64,000 bases of DNA from the NCBI RefSeq assembly GCF_048564905.1, contig NC_133001.1:59825243-59889242 (forward strand), read 5' to 3'. Both the position numbers and the translations under genes were made by a program. Positions 34,895 to 44,835 of the stretch are shown piece by piece (within the stretch, counting starts at the first letter, position 1; every line of letters begins with the position of its first letter). The notes under the pieces are model-generated. The model saw only the letters and a list, made by a program, of their open reading frames with translations, was not told the origin of the DNA and did no database searches. The stretch comes from Vicugna pacos. Its lineage: Eukaryota > Chordata > Mammalia > Artiodactyla > Camelidae.

Positions 34895-35310
34895 GAGAGG
34901 AGGGGGTGACTCTGGGGAATCTGAGTTTGGGTTCTGAGAAGCCTTCCTGGTGCCATTGCGTCGGGAGCCGTGTGTCCGTCTGGACTGGAGGGACAGGAGA
35001 GGATGGGCAGGGGGGTGCGTGTGGTAGCAGTTGTGAACCTGAATGAGACCTTCCTGTGGACCTTCTGGAGTGAGTGTGGAAGGTTCAGGATGGACTCCGG
35101 GGAACAGCAGTGTGCATGAGACAGAAACAGAGGAGGCCCTGCAACCAAGACTGAAAAGAGGTAGGAAGTGGATCAGGAGAGCGCGGTTTCCTGGAAACCA
35201 GAAGAGGAGCGAACAGGAAGGAGCAGAGCAGCCGCTCAGAGGCGGGAGCAACACCGCGTGCAGAGGCGGGTCTGGCCAGCATCCCTGCCGTGCAGGGCTG
35301 GAAACAGCAC
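34895..35310 (-). mobile_element. LINE-2 fragment, antisense (worn)
   Basis: GGAAGTGGATCAGGAGAGCG with CGGTTTCCTGGAAACCAGAAG corresponds to the antisense L2 stretch 'agtggatcaagagagcatggtgtcctggaaaccaag'. The left part (a GAATCTGAGTTTGGG block) is less certain. Ends are approximate. Confidence 0.4.
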
Positions 35311-36239
35311 GTGAGGAAGTGACCCCCCTGCCTGAGCAGAGGTGGGGACGGAAGGTGGTGGCAGGAAAGGGGTGTGGGCGCGAGAGAAGCGCTTGTCTCT
35401 GTTCTCGCTCCTGAGAAAGGAAGGGCTGGGCACACGACCTCGAACATCTAAACTCCTGAGATCAAGGAGGAGGTGGAAGTGAAGGTCAGTGCCAGCAGGG
35501 AAAGTGAGCCAGGCAGCCTGCGGGCTGGGGACCTTCTGGGAAGCGGGGGCGGGGAACGGACAGCAACGCTGGACCCGTCGGGGGCACGAGAGCGGGGAGT
35601 CTTCCTTGTTTGCTCGCTTTTGGGCTGTGCGAGACCCGTGGGGAATGCCCTCGGCGTTGAAGTCTTCACTTTGGGGGGGTTCACTCGTCTTTCACAATGT
35701 TTCCTTGGGTGCCAGCTCTGCTCAGAGCTGGATGTGCGTTGCTGAGCCAACACCAGGCCTTTCTTCCTACAAGGGGAGAGGATCAGAGTCCGTTCTTCTC
35801 CCCATACCCGCTTTTCCCTTCTTCCTTCATTGTGAACCTTAAATTCTCAGCTGGACACATGGCCATCTAAATAAAGATCCTGTCTCCCGGCTTTCTTGGT
35901 ATGGAGGGTGGTCTTGTGGGTGGGCTCTGACAAAGGCGTAAGCAGAACGGTTGTGTTCAACTCCAGACGGGGCCATTTCAAGGAAGGGGGCATGTCTGTT
36001 TCAGTCTCTTTTTCTTCCTGCTGGAATGTGAATACAATGGCAGGAGCTCCAGCAGCCTTCTTGAAGCTGTGAGTTATGACTCACATGTAGGGGAAGGTAG
36101 AGCAACAAAATCAAGGGAATCCAGAGTCCCTGACGTTTGGGGAACTATCAGGTCTGCCCTAGATCATATATCTCTGAATTAACTTTATCTGAGATAAAAA
36201 TAAACTCCTTTCTTCCTTAAGCCCCAGTTATTTGGGGTT
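35311..36239. other. Unique sequence, no gene seen
   Basis: GC-rich to mixed composition. AATAAAG at about 35,869 is an isolated poly-A-like hexamer with no gene upstream. No RNA gene or clear repeat. Confidence 0.4.
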
Positions 36240-36545
36240 TCCTTCACTCACACAGCTGAAGTTATCCCAAATAATACGGAGAGACAGATAACAATTGTAT
36301 AAACAAATAAACAACTTGCGATAACTGATCTGATGGACGTGAATGTCATGTAGCGATACAGACTTAGTGGGCAGGAGGAAGGGAGTCCACAGAAAAGACT
36401 GTCAGAAAAGGTTTCATTAAAAACAGATCTTAGAGGGGGAAAGGAGTGATGGCTACAGAGACAGCAGGAGAGTGTCCTGAGCAAAAAGGATGCTGTTTCA
36501 TGTGGTCACACGTGAGCCAGGGCACAGATGACAGGCGTCGGGATT
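36240..36545 (-). mobile_element. LINE-2 fragment, antisense
   Basis: GGAGAGACAGATAACAATTG, TAAACAAATAAACAACTTGCG, a CAGAAAAGGTTTCATTAAAA block and a GGAGAGTGTCCTGAGC block follow the antisense L2 order 'gacagacaataaacaagtaaac...tcagggaaggcctctctgag...cattccaggcag'. Strongly diverged but in order. Confidence 0.5.
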
Positions 36546-36904
36546 ACTGTTGATAAATTATAATAAAATGCACCTCTGAGGACTTACAGAACCCTTGCAG
36601 GAGACGAAAACCCACTGAAGCTCAGTTAGCCTCCAACAGGGGCTTTCGTGGCTCCCGCGACCCACCTGCAGGAAGGCCAGGTGAACACACGCGGGTGAAC
36701 ACACATGCTCTCCTGGACTTCGGGTTCCTGCTCTTGTATCAGCTTCTCCAGGAGCTGGTGCGACGGCCCTGCCACTTCCTGCTCTGAAGTCTACTACTTC
36801 ATGACCTGAGAGAACTATTTCTCTCTCTGTCTAGATTTAAAAACCTCTAGAACGGCAGGTAAACTGTATCTTAATTTGAAAAGAAAAACAAATTTAAGAA
36901 AACA
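36546..36904. other. Mixed sequence, no gene seen
   Basis: No repeat or exon recognised; an A-rich patch lies at 36,835-36,905. Confidence 0.35.
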
Positions 36905-37090
36905 AGTCTCTGTGGTGGTTAATGGCACGTGTCGGTCTGGCTGGGCTGAGGGACCCCGGGAGCCGGGGAGCGCGTTTCTGGTGTGTCTGCACAGGTGCTT
37001 CTGCAGGTTAGCCCCTGCCTGACGACCCCGTGAGGAGGGTGGCCCTCCCGGTGCGGACGGGCACGCGTCTCTGTCCCAGCGCTCCCCAGC
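36905..37090 (+). mobile_element. Ancient interspersed repeat, starting part
   Basis: GGTTAATGGCACGTGTCGGT and GGCTGGGCTGAGGGACCC, then TTTCTGGTGTGTCTGCACAGG, match the start of an old mammalian repeat ('ttaattttatgtgtcaacttgactgggctaagggatgcc...ctgggtgtgtctgtgagggtg'). The terminal part of the same family is at 20,200-20,375. The subfamily is not named with certainty. Confidence 0.5.
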
Positions 37091-37094
37091 CCTG

Positions 37095-37310
37095 GCGCCT
37101 TGAAGAAATAAGACAACGTATGTAAACACTTGGCACGCGGGGACAATTAATGAACGCTGACGTTCATCAACAACTCTGAAAATAGGTCCTTTCGAACTTC
37201 ATTTTGCAGAGAACAGAAGTGAATCTCAAAGAAGTCCCGCAGAGTGTGTTGTAGAAAGGGGGTTGGAACCCAGTTCTCTCTAATTTCCAAGCCCCTTCGC
37301 GTCCACTTGT
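37095..37310. mobile_element. MIR traces, two orientations
   Basis: AATAAGACAACGTATGTAAACACTTGG resembles the sense MIR 3' end ('gagataatacatgtaaagcacttagcac'). TTCATTTTGCAGAGAACAG to GGGGTTGGAACCCAGTTCTC resembles antisense MIR core ('cattttacagatgagg...gggattcgaacccaggcag'). The second is the stronger. Confidence 0.5.
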
Positions 37311-38319
37311 ACCCCAACCCCGGGCTCCTGGAGACAGTGGCTGTGACAAGTGTCAGGGTCGCTGGGGCCTCCTTTCCCATGTGACCAGTGTTTCGGTCCG
37401 GCCTCCCATGGGTCCCTCCTCCGGTCACCACACCTGCTTCCCAGTGGGAACACCACTGCCGAGGGCCCCCGCGGGCTGGAGGAGGACCCCCGTCTGGCCT
37501 GCCTGACCCCTGCCCTCCCCGAGTCACGTGGCCCCGTGGGGCTGACGTCGACCCCAGGAAGGTGGTCCATTCGGACTCGGACACTGTGGTGTGAACTTTC
37601 TGGACACGCTACTGACTTCCCTGGACTTCCCTGATGCCGGCAGCCAAGAAGAGGCTGGTCTGACCTCCAGGTCCCCTCCGAGGACGGGAAGGGATCAGAC
37701 CAGAGCATGGCCAGTCCCCAGCACCAGAGAGCCCCGGGCAGAGGCAGCCACGCTGGGCAGACGCCCGGGGCGAGCAGGAGAGGCTGGGTGGTCCAGTGCG
37801 CTTCCTCAGACAGAAGCCAGTCTGGCCAGTGGAAATGGGGAGTTTCTCGCAGGAGGCACGGTTTGTGCAGGTCCCCAGCCAGCTCAGCTCCACCGGGACA
37901 GGCATTTCGGGTCCAGCGCCGAGGAGGTCAGGCTCGCCTGCATGGGAGCCAGTGACCCCGCCTGGAGCCCACTCCCTCTAGCCAACGGCGTTGGGCTTTG
38001 GGTCTAAGACCAGTGTCCCGTGGCCTGAGCTGCCCTGTGGCCACTGAGACACAACCTTCCCTAACCCTCTCGGGTGGCCAGTGGGGGTGAACTGGCAGCT
38101 GCACTGGGCTCTGTCCCTGGCTGCCATCCACGGCAGTGCTGCGCCTGGAAACTTCGCCCTGGGTGGGGCTGTGGCCACAGTCACTGCCGCGCTGGGGTTG
38201 GCAGGCGGCGGGGACAACTGAGAGGTGCCACGTGTCAGCGCGGGCCCAGCGGTGAGGCTGCGGGGGCTTTCACACCGCAGCCTGTTGCTTTTATTTCATG
38301 GTTTTCTGGAAATGTGCCC
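37311..38319. other. Unique GC-rich sequence, no gene seen
   Basis: Overlapping frames without domains on both strands (37,280-37,708 minus; 37,591-38,007 plus). No repeat or RNA gene. Confidence 0.45.
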
Positions 38320-38820
38320 TGACTTTTATACGCTTCCTAATATGTTTTCCAAATTTGAGCAAAAGAAAAAATTGTTCTGAAATTTTCTTATTCCCTAGGC
38401 TCATATAAAACAATCTGCATTTATGGGTATCTAAAGAGATAACATTCTTCCAACTATTATTACTGGCTGGGCTTAAACTGCATGTAAATTAAATTGCTGA
38501 AATGAGGATAAATATAACATAGTCAGTAGTGAGATTTATCCTCTGTAATGTACAAGAAATATTTTAATTTAGAATTTTCCTCAGTTAAACCTTGCTTTTA
38601 CGGCATTACATCAGAAATTAATACACTATAGTCTCTCTTTCTCACTGAAATACACTTTCTAACAAACCAAACTTTTTTGGTATATATTTCTAAATTTTCT
38701 AGACAGGTGACCACTTCCTGGATACTCTTGCTTAATTTGGAGACACATGCCTGTGACTTAACTCTGATACAATGTTGGCTTGCCTTAAAAGTTTAAGCTC
38801 TTTAAGTTTATTCTGGTTTT
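38320..38820. other. AT-rich island, candidate conserved non-coding element
   Basis: About 500 bp of AT-rich, complex sequence bounded sharply by GC-rich DNA. It contains homeodomain-like and AT-rich cores (GCATGTAAATTAAATTGCTG, AGAAATTAATACACT) and GATA-type cores (AGAGATAACATT, GAGGATAAATATAAC). I cannot match it to a repeat, and it has no poly-A end, target-site duplication or long frame. An old worn repeat remains possible. Confidence 0.3.
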
Positions 38821-39094
38821 ATCCAGCCCACAGAGGTTTTCCACTGTTTGGAATGATCAGAGAGAGCATGGGGCCTTTGCAGCTAAACCAGGGAGAGGCC
38901 ACATGCGGGAGTCCCCAGAGATGCTGAAAGCAGGGACAGCACATAGGATCTTGGGGGAGAGACTTCCCTGACCGCGTGCAGCTGGGCCCAGGCTCTCCCG
39001 AGGAGCAGAGACCCAGCGCAGAGCCGCGGGCCGTCTCCCCGAGACTCACTGGAACTGGATAGAAACCCTGTGCTCACATCTGAGGACATGCAGA
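38821..39094. other. Mixed sequence, no gene seen
   Basis: A transition from the AT-rich island to GC-rich sequence; nothing recognised. Confidence 0.4.
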
Positions 39095-39162
39095 CTGAGA
39101 GACAGAGAGACAGAGGGAGAGAGAGGGAGAGACAGAGAGACAGACAGTGTTAGAGACAGAGA
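39095..39162 (+). repeat. (GAGACA)n / (GA)n simple repeat
   Basis: A purine-rich run of GAGACAGAGAGACAGAGG-type units on the plus strand. The minus-strand Ser/Leu-rich frame over it (39,046-39,294) is an artefact. Confidence 0.85.
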
Positions 39163-40685
39163 GCCGGGGCTGCCCCAGCGCTCAGAGGGGACCCCAGATG
39201 ACAACTCGCCATGTCGGGGGGCCGTGGGGACGCTGCCCGGGGCCTGCAGGGGAGGAGGAGCCCAGCCCTGCTGGGATTCATGGGGAACCTTCACAGGGGA
39301 GAAGCGACCACAGCTGGCGCCTGGAGGGAGGCTGTCCCCTCAGAGCAAACAGCGTACCTGAACTGGAGGCTGGTGTGTGGTGACGAGTCGCGCTCCGCGG
39401 GTCAGCTGCCTGCAGCTGCCCACCCTCCTCGGGCGTGACCCCTCCAACCCCTCTCCTTGTCACATCACGTCCTCTGACTCCCCACCCCCCGTGGAGACCC
39501 CGCGGTTGTAGTGGGCCCACCAGACAGTCAGGATCATCTTCCACCTCTAGACCCTTGACTTCACCGCATCTGCAAAGTCCCCTCTGTCCGAGGGCTCCCC
39601 GGAGGGGGCGGGGTGTCTGGGGCGGACGCTCGTGGTGGCCCTGGAGCGTGGGGTGCAGCACGTGGCTGTGCACACACACCCGGAGGACAGCGCGGGCCCC
39701 CACTTCCTTCCCAGCCTGTGGCTGGACTTACAGGGGAGTCGGGGAGGCCACGTGCCGACGACAGCAGGTCAGCGGTGTGCACCCTCTCTCTGAGAATGAG
39801 GTCAGGGGAAGCCTTCGGTGCCCCTGCTGGGGCTGGAGCCACGGTCTCCTCCAGGTGCCTTCGTGTTTCATCTACTGTGTCATTTCTGACCTGGGATCCG
39901 GGATGGCCTCTCGTCCGTGTCTACATGGGGACACTGAGATGTCTGCCCTCCAGGAATATCGCTGACAGGCTCAAGGTCGCCGAGCCCAGCATGGGGCCAG
40001 CACGAAGCCCCAGCTTTCCTGGAGGGCAGCCGGCACGTCTCACTCTCAGATTTGTAATTTTCTCTTTTTGCTGTGACGTGTGCTCGTGGAAGGCGTCCGG
40101 CCTCCGGGCCAGGAGGGAGGTCTGGGTTTCTGTCCCACGTCTTGCCAAGCGGGTCACGCCCACGTTGCTGATGGGGAGGATTAAGGCACCAAGGAGTGCA
40201 GACCCCCAGCTGCACTCTGGCTCACGGGTGGGAGTGGGGCCGCCCCCCTCCCGCCCCCTCCCTGGCCTCAGCCATTTGCAGTGTGAGGCCGGCGCTGGGG
40301 GGGAACAGTGTTTCTTCCCTGGCGTTTCATCTCCACCTGCAGAGAGCTCTGTCTCTCCCGGAATAGCTCAAGTAGGCTGTGACCTCGGCAAGCACCCCTG
40401 AGAGGCTCTTGAGGGGCCTTGAGAAACTGCACAGAAGGCGCGGTGCATCTGGCCTGGATCTATTATTCATGCGCGCATGTTTCAGAGAGCACGGTAATTT
40501 AGAGGCTCTCGGAGAGCGCTCCCTGCCGCAGCCATAAACCACGTTTCATGTGCTCCGGGGGAAAACGATCTTCCCCTTGCTCCAGCGAGGGGTCACGCGG
40601 GGGACTCGCACAGATGGAGCAGAGGGGCAGGAGGCGGCCGGAGGCGGGCCAGGGCTTCTGCCAAGGACTTCCAGACCCCGCGCTG
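39163..40685. other. Unique GC-rich sequence, no gene seen
   Basis: A 262-codon plus-strand frame (39,613-40,401) has no domain. At 40,440-40,555 a less GC-rich patch with GCGCGCATG and ACGTTTCATGTG is unique in appearance. A MIR-like trace may lie at about 40,140-40,190. Confidence 0.4.
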
Positions 40686-40762
40686 GGGCAGGGCCACTCC
40701 AGCTGCTCCTGGGTGACCTTCCGAGCTTTGTTCTTCTCATTTGTGAGATGGGACTCCGGCTC
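40686..40762 (+). mobile_element. MIR SINE fragment, sense
   Basis: GCTGCTCCTGGGTGACCTTCC, then TTGTTCTTCTCATTTGTGAGATGGGACTC, matches the MIR core ('gctgtgtgaccttgggcaag...cagtttcctcatctgtaaaatgggg'). Confidence 0.55.
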
Positions 40763-42264
40763 GAGGCGTCCTGAGGACCACAGGGTCAGTCTCCCCGCCT
40801 CCCACCCCCCGCCCCCACAGCAAGGGACTTAAAGCTCCCCCCAGGTGCCCCCAACGGGGTGACTGACGCCTGTCTTTCCTGTTTCAGAAACCAGCGTCGG
40901 TACACGCATGGCACCTGGAATACTGAGCCAGGGCTATATTTTATCTGTGTATTTATTTCCCTCTTCACAGCCCCCACGTGGAAAAGGCAAGGCTTTCATG
41001 TCTACGGAGAATATGATAAATACAGAAGCACAGATTTCCCCAGAAAACACAGCGCTGGGCTGGCAAGTTGACAGGCACAAACATGTACGGCTCATCCAAG
41101 TGGGTGGAGATGAAAACGGAAATCAGGCAAGAGGCTGACATCCCCTTTCAGACGCTGGTAACAGCCTGGGGGAAAAGCACAGGAATGTGGGAGGTCAGGC
41201 CAGGGCCAGTTTGCAGTTTCATGCTTTTGCTGCGATGAGGCGGGGGTCTGTGGGGTGCCCAGGCCCCTCCTGCCGCAGAGCCAGTCCTGTTGCTCCTCCC
41301 TGAAGCCCGGCTCCTCTCCAGAAAACGAGCAGCATCGTTCTGCACCGAGCAGACGGCGCCGTGCGTCAGCGGGGCCTCCGCCCCAGCCGCCCCCGGGAAC
41401 GAGGGGCCCCCGCCGGCCCAGGGCCCGGGCTCTCGCGGGCTCCAGGAACTTCCGCATCCATCCACCCAGCCTTCAGAACCTCTTCTCGCCACTCAGCCTG
41501 GAGAAGCCCTCCCTGGAGTTCCTCCTGACACTCATGGTGGTCCCCTGATTACAAGTGGGGTCCAGGTGAGCGGAAGGCGCTCCCTGCCCTGCCCCTGACC
41601 GGTGATGCTGCCCTGGAGGTGGGGGGAGGGCCCGTCTGAGCAGAAAGTACCCCAACTGGTGGCACGACAACGAGAAGGAGCAGAGGGGCTCCGAAATGTG
41701 CACCTTAAGACGGTTGACTTTGTTCAAGGATTTCACTGCCATGAAAGTAGTAACAGCCCGTCACGTGAAGCAGCCTCCGACACCTTTAGACCTTTAGAGC
41801 CACCTGCAGGCCCGCGCAGGTGACCTTCCGACGGCCCTTCCCTGCGGGAGGGTGGATGGGTGCTCACCCAGGTCAGGGTCTGGTGTGCAGCTCGGGGTGG
41901 ACGCTGTCCCACTGGGCAGGCATCCTCGACCGAGGCCAGGACGGTCTCCAAGAACAGCAGGTCCCTCGACTGGCACACCCGCTCCCCTGGCAGGTTTCCA
42001 GTTTGCACTGAGACTCAATTTCTTGGCCGTAAAATCAGGACATGCTGCTCTGAGTGGCGGCGGTGGTGTGTGGGTGAAGTAACCTGGTGACGTCAGGAGG
42101 CTCGTGAGGAGGGTGAGCGCCAGAAGCCTCTGAGTAAATGTTAGTTTTCCTTCCCAGCCTCCATGCCCCAAATTTACCATTTTTGCTCCTGTGATGTTTA
42201 TTTACATGTCACATCCATGTTGAGTGATTGCTTGTTCCATCATGGACACACCCCAGGGAGACCC
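40763..42264. other. Unique sequence, no gene seen
   Basis: Lower-GC near 40,900-41,100, GC-rich from 41,200 to 41,480. A MIR-like trace (GAGACTCAATTTCTTGGCCGTAAAATC) lies at about 42,010-42,040. Frames overlap on both strands and have no domains. A CRE palindrome at 42,088 is listed separately. Confidence 0.4.
42088..42095. promoter_or_regulatory. Full CRE palindrome
   Basis: TGACGTCA is the perfect cAMP-response element bound by CREB/ATF dimers. It lies outside the adjoining LTR fossil. An 8-mer can occur by chance, but CpG-containing palindromes are depleted in mammalian DNA. No promoter context is visible. Confidence 0.3.
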
Positions 42265-42845
42265 CCAGTGAGTCCTGCTCTTAACAGCCCCCTCCCCTCA
42301 CGTGGGCGGGCTCTGTGACATCCTTGTAACCAACAGGCAGGTAAAGACAGTGGGACTGTGTTGCAGGCTATGGAAAAGGTGAAGGAATGTCTCAGATGTA
42401 ATAAGATCCCTAATCAGGTTGACTTAGAGTGAATCGAGAAGACCACCCTGGTGGGCCTGGCCTAATCAGGAGAGCCCTTTCCAAAGGGGCGTGGACCCTC
42501 CGGGGTTCAGAGACTGGAAGCAGCAGAGTCACCTGCTGGCCTTGAGAAGCCAGCTGCCGCCTTGTGAGGAGGGAGCTGCGGGTGCCTCTGGGAGGTGAGG
42601 GCCCCCTTGGCTGACGTCAGTCCCGCAGTCACAAGGAGCTAAATTCTGACAATAACCATGTGCGCTCGCAGGAGACCCGAATCCAGAAAGGAACACACTC
42701 ACCTGAAACCGTGACTGCAGCCTGGGGGGACCCTGGGCAGAGGGCCGGCTCAGCCAGCCCAGACCCCCGACGGCTGGCACTGGGAGGTGATAAATGCGAG
42801 TTGTTTTGAGATGCTAAGTCTGTGACAATCTGTTACATGAGGGCA
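42265..42845 (+). mobile_element. MLT-type LTR fossil
   Basis: Blocks in order: GGGCTCTGTGACATCCTTGT, CCTAATCAGGTTGACTTAGAG, GGTGGGCCTGGCCTAATCAGG, a CTGCTGGCCTTGAGAAGCCAG block, GAGCTAAATTCTGACAATAACC, and a GTTGTTTTGAGATGCTAAGTC end with TCTGTTACA. These follow an ancient mammalian MaLR/ERVL-type LTR with its typical 'gttgttttaagccgctaagtttgtggtaatttgttac' 3' end. No internal region is present. A second full CRE palindrome (42,612-42,619) lies inside it. Likely placental-age or older. Confidence 0.6.
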
Positions 42846-43589
42846 GATCACCAGTGACACTGTCTAAGCACATTTCTTCTGATTCTCATTGTTCATCGTC
42901 CTAACATGCAGGGTCTTAGAAACTGCCTCCACTACTCCTTCTGGAATTTCACGGACAAACACGGTGAGGAAAAGGAGATCAACATTATCTTCTTCTCAGT
43001 CGCACCTCTAAATACAGGTCCAAGACCACAAGCTCAGACCCGCACACCTGGGACCATGCTCACGGCTGACAGAGTTCTCTTTCCGTCTCTGTGGGGTTGG
43101 AAGGACTCTGGGGGGGGTGACAGATCTGACCTACCTTCTTAAGGTTTTGAATATTAATTTTTATCGTAAAATAAATGTGACAACACTTAACAAGTCCTAT
43201 TTTTTACATTTTCTTGGGATAGAAAAGGCTTCTCTGAAAGCAAATGTTTGGGGCCTTCTGGACAGAAGATAACAGAACATCAACAAACACTACCTTAAAA
43301 AATGCTAGGGTCAGCTGTCACGAAGCAGACAGGAGCTGCATTTAGGACTGCAAGAGGCATTGATTACTGATAAGCAGAGAGGGAGGGGAGGATACTGGGG
43401 CGGAAGAAACAGTGGGAGGAAGGGGGTGGAGGAAAGATTGTGCCAAAGCCAGGAGATTAATTTAGAGTTGAAGGTGGCCACAGGGGAGGGGAGTGCGCAC
43501 TGAGAGGAACCTGGAAGAGAGGGCCAGCACAGGAGGGCGACTTTAAAGAAGAAAGGTCGCGCAATTTATTTTTATTTGATTTTCTTATT
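42846..43589. other. Mixed sequence, no gene seen
   Basis: No exon or RNA gene recognised. Purine-rich sequence at 43,375-43,440 is low-complexity; a worn L2 is possible at 43,300-43,540. Confidence 0.35.
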
Positions 43590-43892
43590 GAAAGACAGTT
43601 GATTCACAAGGTTGTGTTAGTTTCTGGGGTACCACACACTGATTCAGTTACACATATACAAATACATTTTCTTTTTCACATTCTTTTCCATTATAGGCTA
43701 TTACAAAACACTGAATGCAACTCCCTGTGCTGTACCGTAGGACCTTGTTGTTTATCTATTTTACATACAGTAGTTTGTATCTGCGAATCCCAAAGCGCCA
43801 ATTTATCCCTTCCTCCCCCTGTCCCCTTTGGTGACAGTAAGTTTGTTTTCTCTGTCTGTGAGTCTGTTTCTGTTTGGTTTCTTTTTTTTTAT
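43590..43892 (-). mobile_element. LINE-1 3' end, antisense (cetartiodactyl/camelid type)
   Basis: The plus strand reads as the reverse complement of a LINE-1 3' UTR end: GATTCACAAGGTTGTGTTAG, TACCACACACTGATTCAGTTA, CTGTGCTGTACCGTAGGACC and TTGTTGTTTATCTATTTTACA in the order known from cetartiodactyl L1s. A T-rich run (43,882-43,892) follows. It carries no ORF2. A second L1 3' end in the same orientation starts about 20 bp on. Confidence 0.75.
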
Positions 43893-43908
43893 CTTTGATC
43901 CTTTAATT

Positions 43909-44835
43909 TGTTTTTTTTTAATTGCGGTATAGTCAGTTTACAATGCTGTGTCAGTTTCTAGTGCACAGCTTTGTGTTTCAGTCATACGTACACATACATA
44001 CATTCGTTTTCATATTCTTCTTCATTGTAGGTTACTGCAAGACATTGAACATAATTCCCTGTGCTGTACAGAAGAAACTTGTTGTTTATCTGGTTTTGTG
44101 AGGATTTTCTTGTATTTCCAAAGCAAGAGAGATTCTGCCACAGGTCGTTGGCTATTCCGTGTGAGCCGCTCAGTTTCAGAAGCATCTTTGATGTATTTGT
44201 GGGAGAGGGCGAGCCATGCATCCTCCTCTGCAATCTTGGCAATCTCCCATTTCTGTTTTATAATTAAGTTCATCTGTATCATATTTTAGATTCCACATAT
44301 AAGTCACATCATCTGTTTGTCTTTGTCTTTCTGACTTACTCAATTTAGAATGATAATCTTCAGGTTCATCCATGTTGCTGCAAATGGCATTATTTCATTC
44401 TTTTTTATGGCTGAGTGGTATTTCATTGTATAACTATACCACAACTTCTTATCCAGTCATCTGTCAATGGACATTTAGGTTGTTTCCATGTCTTGGCTAC
44501 CATAAATTGTGTTGCTATGAACATTGGGGTGCAGGTGTCTTTTCGAATTAGAGTTTCCTCCAGGAGTGGGATTGCAGAGTCATAAGGTAAGTCTATTTTC
44601 AGTTTTTTAAGGAAACTCCATACTGTTCTCCACAGTGGCTGCACCAATTTACATTCCCACCAGCAGTGCAGGAGGGTTCCCTTTTCTCTACAGCCTCTCC
44701 AGCATTTACTATTCGTAGACTTTTGAATGATGGACACCCTCACTGGTGTGCAGTGACATCTCATTGTAGTTTTGATTTGTGTTTCTCTCATAATTAGTGA
44801 CACTGAGCATCTTTTCATGTGCAAAGGCAACATGA
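43909..44835 (-). mobile_element. LINE-1, antisense, 3' UTR plus ORF2 end
   Basis: It begins on the plus strand with a poly-T (the element's poly-A) at 43,911-43,919, then ATTGCGGTATAGTCAGTTTA and CAATGCTGTGTCAGTTTCTAG, the 3' end of a camelid-type L1. A 3' UTR segment at about 44,100-44,250 carries the GCATCCTCCTCTGCAATCTTGG block. From 44,330 leftover ORF2 begins, ending near 44,835 by 5' truncation. It is a separate insertion from the adjoining L1 3' end. No target-site duplication is clear. Confidence 0.8.
44423..44821 (-). pseudogene. LINE-1 ORF2p C-terminal remnant
   Basis: Read on the minus strand this is the C-terminal end of L1 ORF2p, the reverse transcriptase/endonuclease protein. 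Recognisable runs are [58 protein letters not shown] and KDTCTPMFIATQFMVAKTWK. The HCWWEC segment belongs to the cysteine-rich C-terminal region. The open frame extends upstream to 45,049 into non-L1 sequence, so the first ~76 codons are chance. Catalytic domains are absent; it is a dead, 5'-truncated copy. Confidence 0.8.
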
